Shown: positions 34,060 to 44,850 of the stretch, in pieces
Layout: each line of letters opens with the position of its first letter
Position numbering within the stretch: the stretch's first letter is position 1
Origin: Margaritifera margaritifera
Lineage: Eukaryota; Mollusca; Bivalvia; Unionida; Margaritiferidae
Direction: 5' to 3'
DNA: 64,000 nt
Assembly (NCBI GenBank): GCA_029931535.1
Contig: JAQPZY010001675.1
Coordinates: 2,175,001 to 2,239,000, forward strand
Notes under the pieces: model-generated
The model's input: the letters and a program-made list of their open reading frames with translations, nothing else
What the model was told of the DNA's origin: nothing
The model's database searches: none
Translations under genes and position numbers: made by a program

Positions 34060-34545
34060 AATGAATACCTGGGAACTGCATTACTTTCTCACTCATAGTG
34101 CGTACTCAGCTTCTTGGGATCCAGTGGTGTGTGCTAAAGATGAACTTCCTCATCAAGGTTATGTCATCAACACCGAGGGCAATCATCGCCCAGGAACCCG
34201 TTAGGTAGCCGTCTACTTTAGCAACGACCACAGCGTGGAAGATTTTGATTCCTATGGACTTCCTCCTCTGGAAGATGATATTATCGACTTTATGAGAAGA
34301 AATACTGTATCCAACTCAATTCAATAATGTGAGATTACAAGGATTAGATTCGATAGAGTGTGTACAATATTGTGTGTATTTTTGCATCAAAGCAATCTTG
34401 GATTCCCCACTAAACCATTTACTGACTTGTTTTGGTAGTGATTTATCTAGAAACGATGACAAAATAGAAAGGTGGTTTTGTGAATATTATGGCTCTCTTT
34501 TTTCTTTAGCACAAAAACGTAGTGTGTATCGATGACAAAATGGCA
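34060..34545 (+). pseudogene. Adenain-like cysteine protease (Polinton PRO), inactivated
   Basis: Order and motifs match the adenovirus-type protease of Polintons. 'WELHYFLTHS' comes first. Then 'LPHQGYVINTEGNHRPGTR' is followed by 'VAVYFSNDHSVEDFDSYGLP'. After one frameshift comes 'NVRLQGLDSIECVQYCVYFC'. The active form normally has 'GxHWVA-YF'. Here the catalytic His codon is CGT (Arg, 34199-34201) and the next, Trp, is a TAG stop (34202-34204). The second half keeps the Cys pair of 'CGQYC' as CVQYC, with Gly to Val. In a live element the enzyme would process capsid proteins. This copy is dead. Confidence 0.8.
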
Positions 34546-35404
34546 CTGTACTGAATCATTAGAAGTCTAGTCTTACTCCACAACGTTGTCAACCTCGTAA
34601 ATACATTTATGTTTAATATTTTTCGTTTGTCACTAGTTTATGAACGACCAGGGGATTGAAAAAGGACGGCTGAAATAAGAGCAGAAAGCAACCGGTGAGG
34701 AAACCTGGCAGGTAGAAGCGAGATGTCGACCTAGTCCATTGAACTCCCCACCAAGAAGACTCACCTGGGACCTAACGCAGCCGAAATTGCCGACTGAATG
34801 AGCTTTTTTGAAAACCCCTTTCGATTACACTATTTGAAAACACTAATTTGATTATTTTTGGAACCACCGTCAAAAAGAAAAAACCAAGATTTAGAAACAA
34901 AATGTGCGGACTCAAAATTGAAACAGTAACTTGTACTCACAGATTGGTTTTAAATTTTCGAACATCATGTATACTATGTACACAAAATTCAAACTTTATG
35001 AAATAAATACAGAAATTTTGTAACTTGAATTATTGTCATAATTAATATGTGCGGCTGACACATTATTGGTTTTAGGGACAGCCCGAAATAGTTAAAATGG
35101 GCAGAATTTGATCATGTACGTTCTTGGCATTTCAGTATTTCCATGCCCCTTCGCGCCTCCCTTGCCGTGCCCGAGCAGTCTGCCTCTCCAGACATAAAAT
35201 GATTCAGCGTGCCGGACACGCAAGAATGCGTCAGATGGATTTGCAGCCAGGCAATTCGTCTGACGTGTAAATTTACACACCCTCCCATATCGCGCCTTAA
35301 GTGAACTTTCAAAGTAGAGAAACCATGCAGCGAATGAATGGTGTGTATTAATTAAATAGGGCGCTTGGTAGCACGCGAGTATAATTGAAATTAAGTAAGC
35401 AGTC
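34546..35404. other. Polinton B interior without recognised gene
   Basis: G+C rises sharply from about 35100. A 107-aa minus-strand frame at 35092-35415 has no motif and is probably antisense noise. Confidence 0.45.
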
Positions 35405-35803
35405 TTGCCATTCAATGTCGATTCTGTGCAAAGTCACAAAGAAAGAAGAAAGACCAGCCAGTACCGCCGAGTGGAAAAATTAAGTGAGGCCATATTTATA
35501 ATGGATAGAGTGGTGCACATCCTGTGTTGTGTAGAAGAAATGGAGTGTTATCCCAACAAGTGCCACCTGGTCGTCTTCATGTCGGCAAAAGAACTGGTAA
35601 TAGACGTGATGGAGGAAGAGGTGAATAAAATCAAAAGAGGTTGAGCGGAGGAGAAAAGGTCAAGGGAGCACGAGAAGAGGGAGAGGGAATTTCAGAGCGT
35701 TCAGGAGAGGTTGAGGCAACGGGAGGAAGAAGAACCAAGAAGAAAGGAACAGCTGCAGCAACTTCAGCAACAACGGCCGGAACTACCCAGATTCCTGAAG
35801 TGA
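35405..35803 (+). pseudogene. Charged coiled-coil-like ORF with an in-frame TGA
   Basis: The frame starts 'MPFNVDSVQSHKERRK', passes through 'VVHILCCVEEMECYPNKCHL' and reaches TGA at 35642-35644. It then stays open in the same frame through 'AEEKRSREHEKREREF', 'VQERLRQREEEEPRRKEQ' and 'LQQLQQQRPELPRFLK' to TGA at 35801-35803. The second half is Glu/Arg/Gln-rich and has heptad-like leucines, so it is likely coiled-coil. It lies 100 bp inside the right TIR. The base composition is richer in G+C than its surroundings. The family is unknown; it could be a Polinton gene or captured host sequence. Confidence 0.4.
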
Positions 35804-35899
35804 AGGATTGGGAGATGGAGGCAAATGAGCCTAATTTTAGGCTCAATGTCTCCGTCCGCGGAACAACCGACTACTTGGAGCAGATGTGCTCTTGCTGCC

Positions 35900-36006
35900 G
35901 AGATTTTTAACGTTACTTTTCAGGTTTGTCCCTATCGAGATCCTTACGTGTTAACCTAGGGGCGTACTATTATTTCCCGTTTGTCCCCATATCGCCCCAC
36001 ATTACT
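35900..36006 (-). repeat. Polinton B right terminal inverted repeat
   Basis: The reverse complement matches 29802-29914 along its whole length with scattered differences. It carries a single copy of the 'agggacaaac...gttaaaaat' block that is tandemly repeated at the left end. Confidence 0.85.
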
Positions 36007-36513
36007 ACCTGCCTTCAATTATAATCATTTACATATAATATTCAATTGAATCGGGATGCTGAAATTTGTAATGACACTGTATTGTATTATTAGCAAATAG
36101 CTAATCAAATCTGACCGTTATCGATTCTTGGAAAGGTATCGTTACAGCAAATGCGTCATTGTCTCTCTTCTGGGAAATATAACTAAAACAGAATAGCTCG
36201 TGAATTGTCTCACTTTGACAATTTTTATAACAACCGATGATAGAAAATTCCCAAATCAAGTTTAGATGTTATCGTCAAGTATCAGACGGCTGTTTTACTT
36301 CATACTCTGACTTAGGTTTCCGTCCGCCTATTTTATCAGTGAGTTCAAACATGATTATAGTGATTTAGTAGAATCTAAATACAATTAAATTTGTTAACGA
36401 GAATTTCTGTGGTAGTTGGTAGTTATACAGGTTGCACAACATGATAATTTGATATGAATTTAAAGCAAAATGTAAACATCGTCATTCCAATTATCTTTGC
36501 TAATTATTGTTTA

Positions 36514-36515
<2 letters not shown>
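36007..36515. other. Unassigned spacer
   Basis: AT-rich flank of Polinton B. I see nothing definable. Confidence 0.5.

Positions 36516-36589
<74 letters not shown>
36516..36589. repeat. (TA)n microsatellite
   Basis: An uninterrupted TA run of about 74 bp. Confidence 0.97.
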
Positions 36590-36593
<4 letters not shown>

Positions 36594-36699
36594 CTTGTAC
36601 AATTTCTTTTCATATGACATATTTTTTTTTAAAATCTGCACAAGCAAGATATTATCGTATGTAATGTGTTAAATTAAGTGGAAACCTGACATGTTGAGG

Positions 36700-37127
36700 G
36701 ACATTTGTGTTCAGGCTGTATGTTAATACTATTTGTTCAGGCTGTATGTTAATACTATTTGTTCAGGCTGTATGTTAATACTATTTGTTTAGACTGTATG
36801 TTAATACTATTTGTTCAGGCTGTATGTTAATACTATTTGTTCAGGCTGTATGTAAATAATATTTGTTCTGGCTGTGTGTTAATACTATTTGTTCCGGCTG
36901 TATGTTAATACTATTTGTTTAGACTGTATGTTAATACTATTTGTTCAGGCTGTATGTTAATACTATTTGTTCAGGCTGTATGTAAATAATATTTGCTTAG
37001 ACTGTATCTTAATATTATTTGTTCAGACTGTATGTTAATACTATTTGTTCCGGCTGTATGTTAATACTATTTGTTTAGGCTGTATCTTAATACTATTTGT
37101 CTAGGCTGTATCTTAATACTATTTGAA
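36700..37127. repeat. 27-bp minisatellite, about 16 copies
   Basis: The unit core is ttcaggctgtatgttaatac followed by 'tatttg'. A two- to three-unit variant block (ttcaggctgtatgtaaataa) recurs, so blocks of several units have been copied together. Confidence 0.95.
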
Positions 37128-38405
37128 TAATCAGAGACTTTTTGAACTTTAAAAAAATAGATCTCTTGAACCTTTATTCCGTGGAAGAAGAAAAAAAATC
37201 CCAAAATACTTTTTCATTTTTCTGATTGAAATGGACTATCAAAAGAGTACAGGCGTAACGTCCATATACAAGCTGAAATGTTTGTAAGCTTTACTTCTTT
37301 TCGGATAAAAACTCGTAGGAAATCCTGAATCATTTCTTTAAAAAAAAAAAAAAAAAAATACTGATATAGTTAGATAATGAACTTTTAGGGTAGTATCTAC
37401 TTATGTTGACGACAATATTATGATTTAGATCAATAGATTGACAAGTATAGCTGAGGTCTTCCTATTAGCAAAGGCCACTTTGTGGGGATAAAAATGACAT
37501 AACATCAATTAAATGAAGAGCAATCAATTTTAGCGCGACCCTTATCTTATTGAAAAATCTCATTACTAACCGCAAAATTCACATTCCAAACCGCATTCAA
37601 TTTGGATAAATATAACCATGCATAATATTACGGGTCCTATATTGCAGGCCCACTAGCAAGGCGTATATAGTTTTCTTCACACGCAATACGCATTATTTTA
37701 CTCCAGTAAGAACGAAGGGTAGAAATCTTTGTCAACAATCTTCCGGTATAATACCTCAAAGAAATCACTGAATAAGTTTGATCGAATTTCATGTGCAGTT
37801 TGTACTGTTAAAATGATAGACCAAGTAGATATGTGACCGATGGAATTTAAAAATAATCATGAAATATTACAAAATGACGTACTAACGGAATCACAGAATG
37901 TATTCTAACCTTACATGTTGACTTATGGAATAAGTCTAAATACAGTGAAGTTTTAGTGAATGTAGCTCCATAGAAATATATCGACCGAAATATAAACGAT
38001 CCAGGTCACGAAAGCGGTGGAAGAGGAGGAGGTGCAGTAAGACGGTGTAGACGACGAGGAGAATAAGCATCAAAATGGTTCAACCAAAATGTTCCACAAA
38101 ATCGAAGCTACAAGCAAATAAAACTGGATTTTATAAGAATATTGCAGATGGTACAGACCTGTACAGAAACATATCGAATGCCTAAAGATCAAAATAGTGT
38201 TAGGTTATCAACAATCATAGCAAAAGGTGAGAAGAAGAGTTAGTAAACACTACCTATTACAACATTAGTTTGTTTTAGTAAAACATCAGCAGATATGAAA
38301 ACTCAGTCAAAATTATAATCATGAAAGACATATAACATTCCAAAGCAAAAACTAATGAAACATGTACATGTATAATTAAACAAATCAACAATTGAGTATT
38401 TAATT

Positions 38406-38407
<2 letters not shown>
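37128..38407. other. Unassigned spacer
   Basis: A poly-A run near 37340-37358. No coding signal recognised. Confidence 0.5.

Positions 38408-38493
<86 letters not shown>
38408..38493. repeat. (GA)n microsatellite
   Basis: About 86 bp of GA with one GTGA interruption. Confidence 0.97.
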
Positions 38494-38497
<4 letters not shown>

Positions 38498-39480
38498 AGA
38501 TAGTTCAGTGATTACAGTTGCTGTTGTCCATTTAATTTATTTGAGGTTATGGGATATCTCAGTTTGTAGGTACTAAAATCGTCTAGTTTCGTGTATATAT
38601 ATATATATATATAAACAATTAGCATTATTGTATATTCTGTTTGGTTATTTACTTCGCCGTCTCCTTTCGTTAATAAATCTAGCGTTGTAGAAAGAGTAAG
38701 AGTGAATTGAAATATAAAACGAAAGAACTGGGATCCAATAAAAATAAATAGTTTTCAACATCGTTATCGTAACAACATGCACTCATCCAGGTGTTGACTT
38801 AATTAACTCTGTAAAGGTCGGAATTGAGAGGGCTACGTGCATGTCAAAGTTTAATGTGTAGGATATTAGGTGACATCTGCCAATTGCATAATACCGGTGG
38901 TGGTTTGGTAATTGGATTATATAAATATTCTTTAAGTATGGCAAGATTGAAAGCATGTACGATTTCCAGCGGGGACCTTGATTATTCCGTTTCAGGGAGA
39001 TATCTTCGTGGTTCTTTATTTATACTGTTTTAAACAACAGTGAACCCTCCATATAAGACATATAGCGTGCTCTCCTTCATGTTCACTAACCAAGGATAGT
39101 CGATATACTTCAATCTACATCCACCATTGGCATATGTATCTAGCCTCAACAGCATATACCGCTCCGCTGTCTGGTTGGATGCAGAGGAAAAGAAACTGAT
39201 CCAGTCCGAAACTGATCCGATCAAATTGCTTGTTCTATTTACCTAGAAAGACAGTTGAGAATAATCGTCGCGGCCTCTGCAGACAATAATTCAAACCGTT
39301 CACAGACACATTTTTCTTCCACGTCAAGGCATGTGGACCTTAATGGAAGTCGTCATGTTTAACACCAAACTTGTGTAACCAGCTATCTCCGTTGGTCAAT
39401 GCTTCAGCTTGCTACCGGCAGTAACTCTTTCATCCGCAAGACCGTGCTTGTTCAAAGCACTGTTTCGGCTAGCTACATAT
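38494..39480. other. Unassigned spacer
   Basis: A short (TA)n run at about 38596-38612. Frames at 38824-39224 carry no recognisable motif. Confidence 0.5.
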
Positions 39481-39523
39481 GCCAAGGGTCGATGTGAAAC
39501 GGAGTGGACGGAAGACCCTTGGC
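39481..39523. other. Perfect 10-bp hairpin
   Basis: GCCAAGGGTC at 39481-39490 pairs with GACCCTTGGC at 39514-39523 over a 23-nt loop. Function unknown. It might be a structured RNA element or chance. Confidence 0.6.
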
Positions 39524-39930
39524 TATTGAAAATGGCTCTTCTGGAAATTCTGTCAAATATCCACTACATACTACTCTATAACCAATAACGTACAATATAG
39601 CTAGTGGTTTCTTTAGCTGAAATGTAATTTATTTACTAGCTACATTGCAGAGAGAAAGACAAGCATATGATCTAATTTGATTTTTTTTTAAAGTATCAAT
39701 TCATCATGCATGATTAAGTACAAATTTGTGCATTGTTGTATCACTATCGCAGAGTTGTTATCATGAAGTACGATAACGATATGATGAAATGTGCATGGGC
39801 AAGCATTAAACAAGAGCTCTGTATTGCCGGTATGTAATATTTAGATAGCTACTCCTAGAGTTATTGATCAATATAGCTTGCAATATATCTGTGAGTCCCC
39901 AAATCCGCTCAAGCAATAAATTCAACGATC

Positions 39931-40151
39931 TACCGTATATACTCGCGTATAACACGATACCAACTGCATACTGCATAGACCTAGATCTGCCGTCTGATAA
40001 TGCGCCGGCAGATCTGTGTCTATGCAGTTTGTAAGGACTAATCAGTAGAACAAACAACATAGACCCTGATCTGCTGGCGCATTATGCGACGGCAGATCAG
40101 GGTCAATATTGTTTATATTTGGACTCGAGTTATAAGCGAGTATAGAGGGTA
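39931..40151. mobile_element. Palindromic MITE with TA ends, about 221 bp
   Basis: Left end TA-CCGTATATACTCGCGTATAA. The complement of the right end is TA-CCCTCTATACTCGCTTATAA. That is a TIR of about 25 bp with 4-5 mismatches, and TA at both ends is consistent with a TA target duplication (Tc1/mariner/pogo-like). Inside are two hairpins: catagac..gatctgccg...cggcagatc..gtctatg at 39975-40024, and catagaccctgatctgc...gcagatcagggtc at 40059-40105. The second reads like the reverse complement of the first. It encodes nothing. Confidence 0.8.
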
Positions 40152-40740
40152 ATTGTGTTAACTCACTTCAAAGATAAACATGTTGCGAATCTTCTATAAT
40201 TATGGGAATGTTGTGACAGTAACAAATTTTTTAGAGTGCAAAATTGATTATTCATGAGTGATAAATAAATCAGACTTGGTTTTTGAAAACAGCTAAGGGG
40301 TGGCTGCTCAAGAATCACGATCTGCTACAATGAGTAAAGAGTTATCCGAACAAGTCATAATGCACAATTCAGATTAATTATAAACACATACATACGTATA
40401 GATATATAGATATATATCGATTATTTTCTATACTTTTTTTGATAGAACGAGGAAGAAAGCAAAGTTCATATTTCTGTATTTTTTAGGAGGTGAGGGGGAT
40501 TGAGGGTACGAAAAATATCAAAAACTAGATGAAATTACATACGACTTGCTTTCTTTCTAAAAGTAATCTTTTCCCGTTAAGCACCGATATCGATTTTCCA
40601 AGAATATTAAGGTCATCTTATGTCTCTGCATTTTAAGGTTAAACCTCTATCTGTCCAAAGTCGCCGCTTTATTAAATTCAACGAAACCATTTCTACCGCC
40701 TATGATTTATTTTTAGTAGTTAATGGAAGGTATCATATTA
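40152..40740. other. Unassigned spacer
   Basis: I see nothing definable. Confidence 0.5.
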
Positions 40741-40744
40741 TATT

Positions 40745-41042
40745 CAGATCTTGACGCTTGCAGTTCTTTGACGACATTGCTAGAGCACCTTCTGATATGG
40801 ATCACAACCGGGCACTTAAAGCTGCAATTCGAAAACCAGTGTGGGGGTGGAAGCGTCCAGTGGGAAGACCGAAAAACATCTGGCTTCAAATGGTGGAGCA
40901 GTACCTCAATGAGTTCAACCTCAGACTGCACACGGGCTGGCAAACGGCACAAGATCGCATCTACTGGCGCCCACTCGCATCTTCAGCAACGTTGCCTTGA
41001 GTGGCATGCTAATGGTGACGACAACGACGTGCAGAGGCCCTG
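40745..41042 (+). pseudogene. Non-LTR retrotransposon (LINE) ORF2 C-terminal remnant
   Basis: The frame gives 'LQFFDDIARAPSDMDHNRAL', then 'WGWKRPVGRPKNIWLQMVEQ', then 'FNLRLHTGWQTAQDRIYWRP' and 'ASSATLP'. This is the usual tail of an invertebrate LINE ORF2: 'FGH-AR', 'W-RPVGRPR-TWL', then 'LNL-L--AW--AQDR--WR' and 'ATL'. The expected FGHIAR is FDDIAR here. Only the last 80 residues are present, as expected for 5'-truncated LINEs. The clade is unclear, CR1/Jockey-like at best. The foldback element at 41068 follows immediately. Confidence 0.8.
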
Positions 41043-41067
41043 ACACAAATAATATAGAGAGAATCTC

Positions 41068-41211
41068 AGATGAGTAGTGATTTAATATTGAATTTATGAC
41101 ACGAGTTGAATAATTTTAACCTATTTCTTCCTAATGTATCTCAACGTAGAGCAACAAGTTGGACAATATTCAACTAGTTTCATAAATTCAATATCAAGTT
41201 ATTACTCATCT
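41068..41211. mobile_element. Foldback/MITE-like inverted repeat, 144 bp
   Basis: The left arm 41068-41114 begins agatgagtagtgatttaata. The complement of the right arm 41165-41211 begins agatgagtaataacttgata, and both continue 'ttgaatttatga' and 'agttgaata'. About 85% identity over about 45 bp around a 50-bp centre. No clear target duplication. Could be a MITE or an inverted duplication. Confidence 0.75.
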
Positions 41212-41338
41212 AAAATTATGTTTATGAGTTGACATTACGTCCTCATTTAACAGATCAAACAAACATTTTTAAAGAGCAGTTATTGAAAAATAATGCTTAA
41301 AGAAAGTATTGAGTTTATTGGGAAGATGCAGCAGCAGT

Positions 41339-41619
41339 CAGGCCCGCAGAGAGGGGGGTGGGCGAGGCGGGGCAGGGTGACAGCAATTGCCCAGGGCCTG
41401 GCAATTTCTAGGGGCCAGCCGTCAACTCAGTTATAAAAAGTAAATTAATCTTCGCAGTAAATGTTAAAATTTGTTCCTTGCAAGAGTCTAAGTTATTGTA
41501 GATTACTACAGGTTTTATATACAAAACTGTACACAGGTTTTTGTATAGAAAAAATTAAACTAGTTTTGGGGCCCACGACTGCTCTGCCCAGGGGCTCTGA
41601 ATTTCTGTTGGCGGGCCTG
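41339..41619. mobile_element. Putative non-autonomous hAT-like element, 281 bp
   Basis: The left end CAGGCCCGC (41339) is matched by GCGGGCCTG at 41611-41619 (9/9 inverted). The flanking octamers gcagcagt (41331-41338) and gcaacact (41620-41627) agree at 6 of 8 positions, as expected for an aged 8-bp target duplication. The interior has further inverted segments (ggggcc/ggcccc, gcccagggcc/gcccaggggc) and high G+C compared with its flanks. Confidence 0.65.
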
Positions 41620-41627
41620 GCAACACT

Positions 41628-44149
41628 TTCCAGTTTGGGAATATTGGAGCTAAGAAGTTGCCACTGGATGTGTGAGTTTTTCTAGGATGTGTTACTGAGA
41701 ATGGAAGAGAGTTTGCCTGTGTTGGACTGTATTCGGTTGACTGTAGTTATTGATAGACTGAACGTTTATAAGGTCAGATATCAACATAATGTGATTTCGA
41801 GGTACGTAGATGTCGTTATTTTTTTTTAATTAAATGCTTCCTGGCGTTGTGTTTTGACAACATTTTGTCTGTGTAGAGGCCAGCATTCGCGGACACCCTT
41901 TTCATCAGAGAGGTGGGTCTATTAGATTGATATTTAAATCAAGTTGTCCATAGGGTGGTAAACATTATTCAGATCGGGTGTTAGTAGCAATTTAAAGTTG
42001 ACTGTCTGCATTACAATAGGCTCCCGGGGGGGGGGTCTTTGAATATACTCTTCTGTATATTCGCGTTGGATAGCGTGCTGGGCTTCCTCGGTTCTCCCAC
42101 ATTTTTGGTTTAACTATGCGAACGTCCAGCGGATTTACGCATGCTTTAGTTTTCGTTTGGCGTTCGGAGAATTCTGTTAAGTTCTGTTTTTGGTTTGATG
42201 TTCGGAAAATTCTATGTAGGGCAATTGGGCCATGTTCCGACCTGCGTAACTTCTACTGTGCGTTTCTGTGATAGTCGCCTGTTTGTTTCCAATGTCCACT
42301 CGGTTGCCAATTGGTTGCCAATTGGAAAGACGGCCGACATATTGTCCATAGCGATAGTAATATATAGTGGTTACAGTGGTCAAGGACAATTGCCATAGTT
42401 GCAGCCAATCAATAATGAGAATACTGCGTAAGCATTTCTTGGGTTTATTTGGACCAATCAGAGTCACAGAAAGTGATATGTTAAATGTTGACATATCGAA
42501 CATATTACACTGCAAACACTGTATGTAATATAATATCATATCATATAATATAAAATAATATAATTAGAGACCTGTGTTGAGGTGAATATGTAGTTTTATT
42601 ATATACTTTATAAATATTCTCATAAGTTTAACGTTGTTGCTAGTATACAGTATCCAGCGGTATTGACCGTGGTTAGGTCGAACTGTTTACCGCTACATTA
42701 TATGGTAAACACGTGCCTGCATTCGATTCACTACTTTTGGCTATGGCGAAATCAAAATGGCGACGGCAACGTCGAACGCTGACCACATGATAAATCTGAC
42801 ACACATCAGAAGCCCACAATGACGATAGCCCTTTCTACTTGACACCAGCAATGCAGGAGAGTCGACTGTCTGAGAATGATGTTGATTTGCGTTGTTCTTT
42901 ATATCCAACAGATCTAGATCTCATCCAAATTAAATAAAGAAAATATATAAAGTGTACATCAACGTGGTCATGTAAGCGCCTTTACTGATATTAAATAAAT
43001 TATTAATTGATGTTCTAAAATTTAATACTAAAATAATTTTACCAAGGCCTGATTGTCGAGTAACCTGCACCTTAGTTGTCATCACAAAACTTCCAGACGA
43101 AAATTATCGATCGCTTTGGACTTTTACAATGGCAAATTGGCACTAAATTGGATCAAGAAAAGCGGACGTCGGGTCTAATCATTTGCCAGTGCAGGGGGGT
43201 AGTTCAATTTTGTTTCTAGTACGTGGCGCTATTATTGTGACATCATAATGCGCGACATTCAATCCGGTTTACACTGTATCACGCTTCATGGTTGGCCTCG
43301 TCTTTAAATGTCAACGTACTTTAACACTGATTTTGTGGTAATACATTTCTCGGGGCTTTCATGTATTGATCTTCTAAGAAATATTGATCGACGAGGAGCG
43401 ATATAAACTGAATTATCGCAATTTAAAGGTATGTGTAATCAAATTCTTAAAAATGACACTTTTAGATATTTTTAATCAACCATTTAAGGAAAAGGACTTG
43501 AGTTACATGTTTGTTATTTTTTTTTTTTTTCTTCTTTCCTTCATAATTAAACGTTTTTGATCTAAAGTCGCACACACACACACACACACATGAAGGGTTA
43601 TTGATCTATTTTGGGATTACATAATACATTTTTAGATACCTACGCAAACTTTCAGTAAACCAAATTTTGCAGTGGTTATTTAAAACCATTTCATGATGAT
43701 GATGATGATGATGATGATAATTTCATAGGTTAATTTCGACAATTTTATCTATGACTGGGAAAATGTAATTGTACACATCTATATAATATAAACAAACACT
43801 ATATCTAGGTGGATCTAATAAAGAAATCAAGACCTGTTTTGATTAACAGATGTTTATGGACAGGACAGGACTGATGAAAGATCAGATAAAACTAGAAAAA
43901 ATACTTGTGCTGCTATGCAGCCTTATATTCCAAAGGAAATTGTTGATTTGGAAAGTGGTTGCCTCACTTAAATTGGCACAAACTGCCAAGGAAATATAAC
44001 ATTTAACAGCTAGACCTATATTTAAAGATTTGTTGTGTTTTAAAACCTTTATGACAAGTTTTCCTTTGTGTGATTTTCAAGTAATACATTTTAGAAAAGA
44101 GTACTCTAGTGATCTTTGTGTTTCATTTTTCCCGATTTTTAATATTGCA
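41628..44149. other. 2.5 kb mostly without recognised features
   Basis: A poly-G near 42025-42034, a small duplication 'ggttgccaatt' at 42303-42326, (CA)n at 43570-43591 and (GAT)n at 43693-43719. A 120-aa minus-strand frame at 42177-42539 lacks any motif. Confidence 0.5.
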
Positions 44150-44797
44150 ACAACATTGTGTTAATGTGCAGTGTTTAAGTGACCTAACATTGTGCTAATG
44201 TGCAGTGTTTACGTGACCTAACATTGTGTTAATGTGTAGTGTTTACGTGATCTAACATTGCGGTAATCTGCAGTGTTTACGTGACCTAACATTGTGTTAA
44301 TATGCAGTGTTTAAGTGAACTAGCATTGTGTTAATGTGTAGTGTTTAAGTGACCTAACATTGTGCTAATGTGCAGTGTTTAAGTGACCAAGCATTGTGGT
44401 AATGTATAGTGTTTAAGTGACCTAACATTGTGTTCATGTGCAGTGTTTTAGTAACCTAACATTGTGTTAATGTGCAGTGTTTTGGGTGATTTAGCACTGC
44501 GTTAATGTGCAGTGTTTTAGTGACCTAACATTATTATAATGTGCAGTGTTTTGGTGACCTAACATTGCGTTAATGTGCAGTGTTTTAGTGACCTAACATT
44601 GTTATAATGTGCAGTGTTTTAGTGACCTATTATTGTGTTAATGTGCAGTATTTTGGTGACCTAATATTGTGTTAATGTGCAGTGTTTTGGTGACCTAACA
44701 TTGTGTTATTTGCAGTGTTTTGGTGACCTAACATTGTGTTATTTGCAGTGTTTTGGTGACCTAACATTGTGTTAATGTGCAATGTTTTGGTGGCCTT
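44150..44797. repeat. 34-bp minisatellite, about 19 copies
   Basis: The unit core is gtgcagtgttttagtgacct followed by 'aacattgtgttaat'. Copies vary at several sites (ttaag/ttttag/ttttgg), in runs that suggest spread from left to right. Confidence 0.95.
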
Positions 44798-44850
44798 GAT
44801 ACATTTGCACTCTAGTTTTAATTGTTTTCCTTTCAGCCAGCCAATCACAG

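Larger units (their letters stand above)
29802..36006. mobile_element. Polinton/Maverick copy B, internally deleted, 6.2 kb with TIRs
   Basis: The left end begins AGTTATGTGGTGCGATATGG at 29802. The complement of the right end begins AGTAATGTGGGGCGATATGG at 36006. The inverted match continues through 'gacaaacggg', 'ggttaac-cgta' and 'agggacaaac' for about 110 bp. Between them are broken genes in Polinton style: PolB N-terminus, a capsid-like protein, and an adenain-like cysteine protease. Polintons start 5'-AG and carry TIRs of this kind with 6-bp target duplications. Here the flanks (cctgg left, cctgc right) match only imperfectly. Complete elements are 15-20 kb with integrase and ATPase; neither was seen here. 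Confidence 0.85.

Noticed and set aside
35092..35415. 107-aa minus-strand ORF in Polinton B
   Set aside because: It lies in a G+C-rich stretch where open frames are longer by composition, and no motif was seen.
42177..42539. 120-aa minus-strand ORF
   Set aside because: No recognisable motif. It overlaps a short local duplication and lacks coding neighbours.
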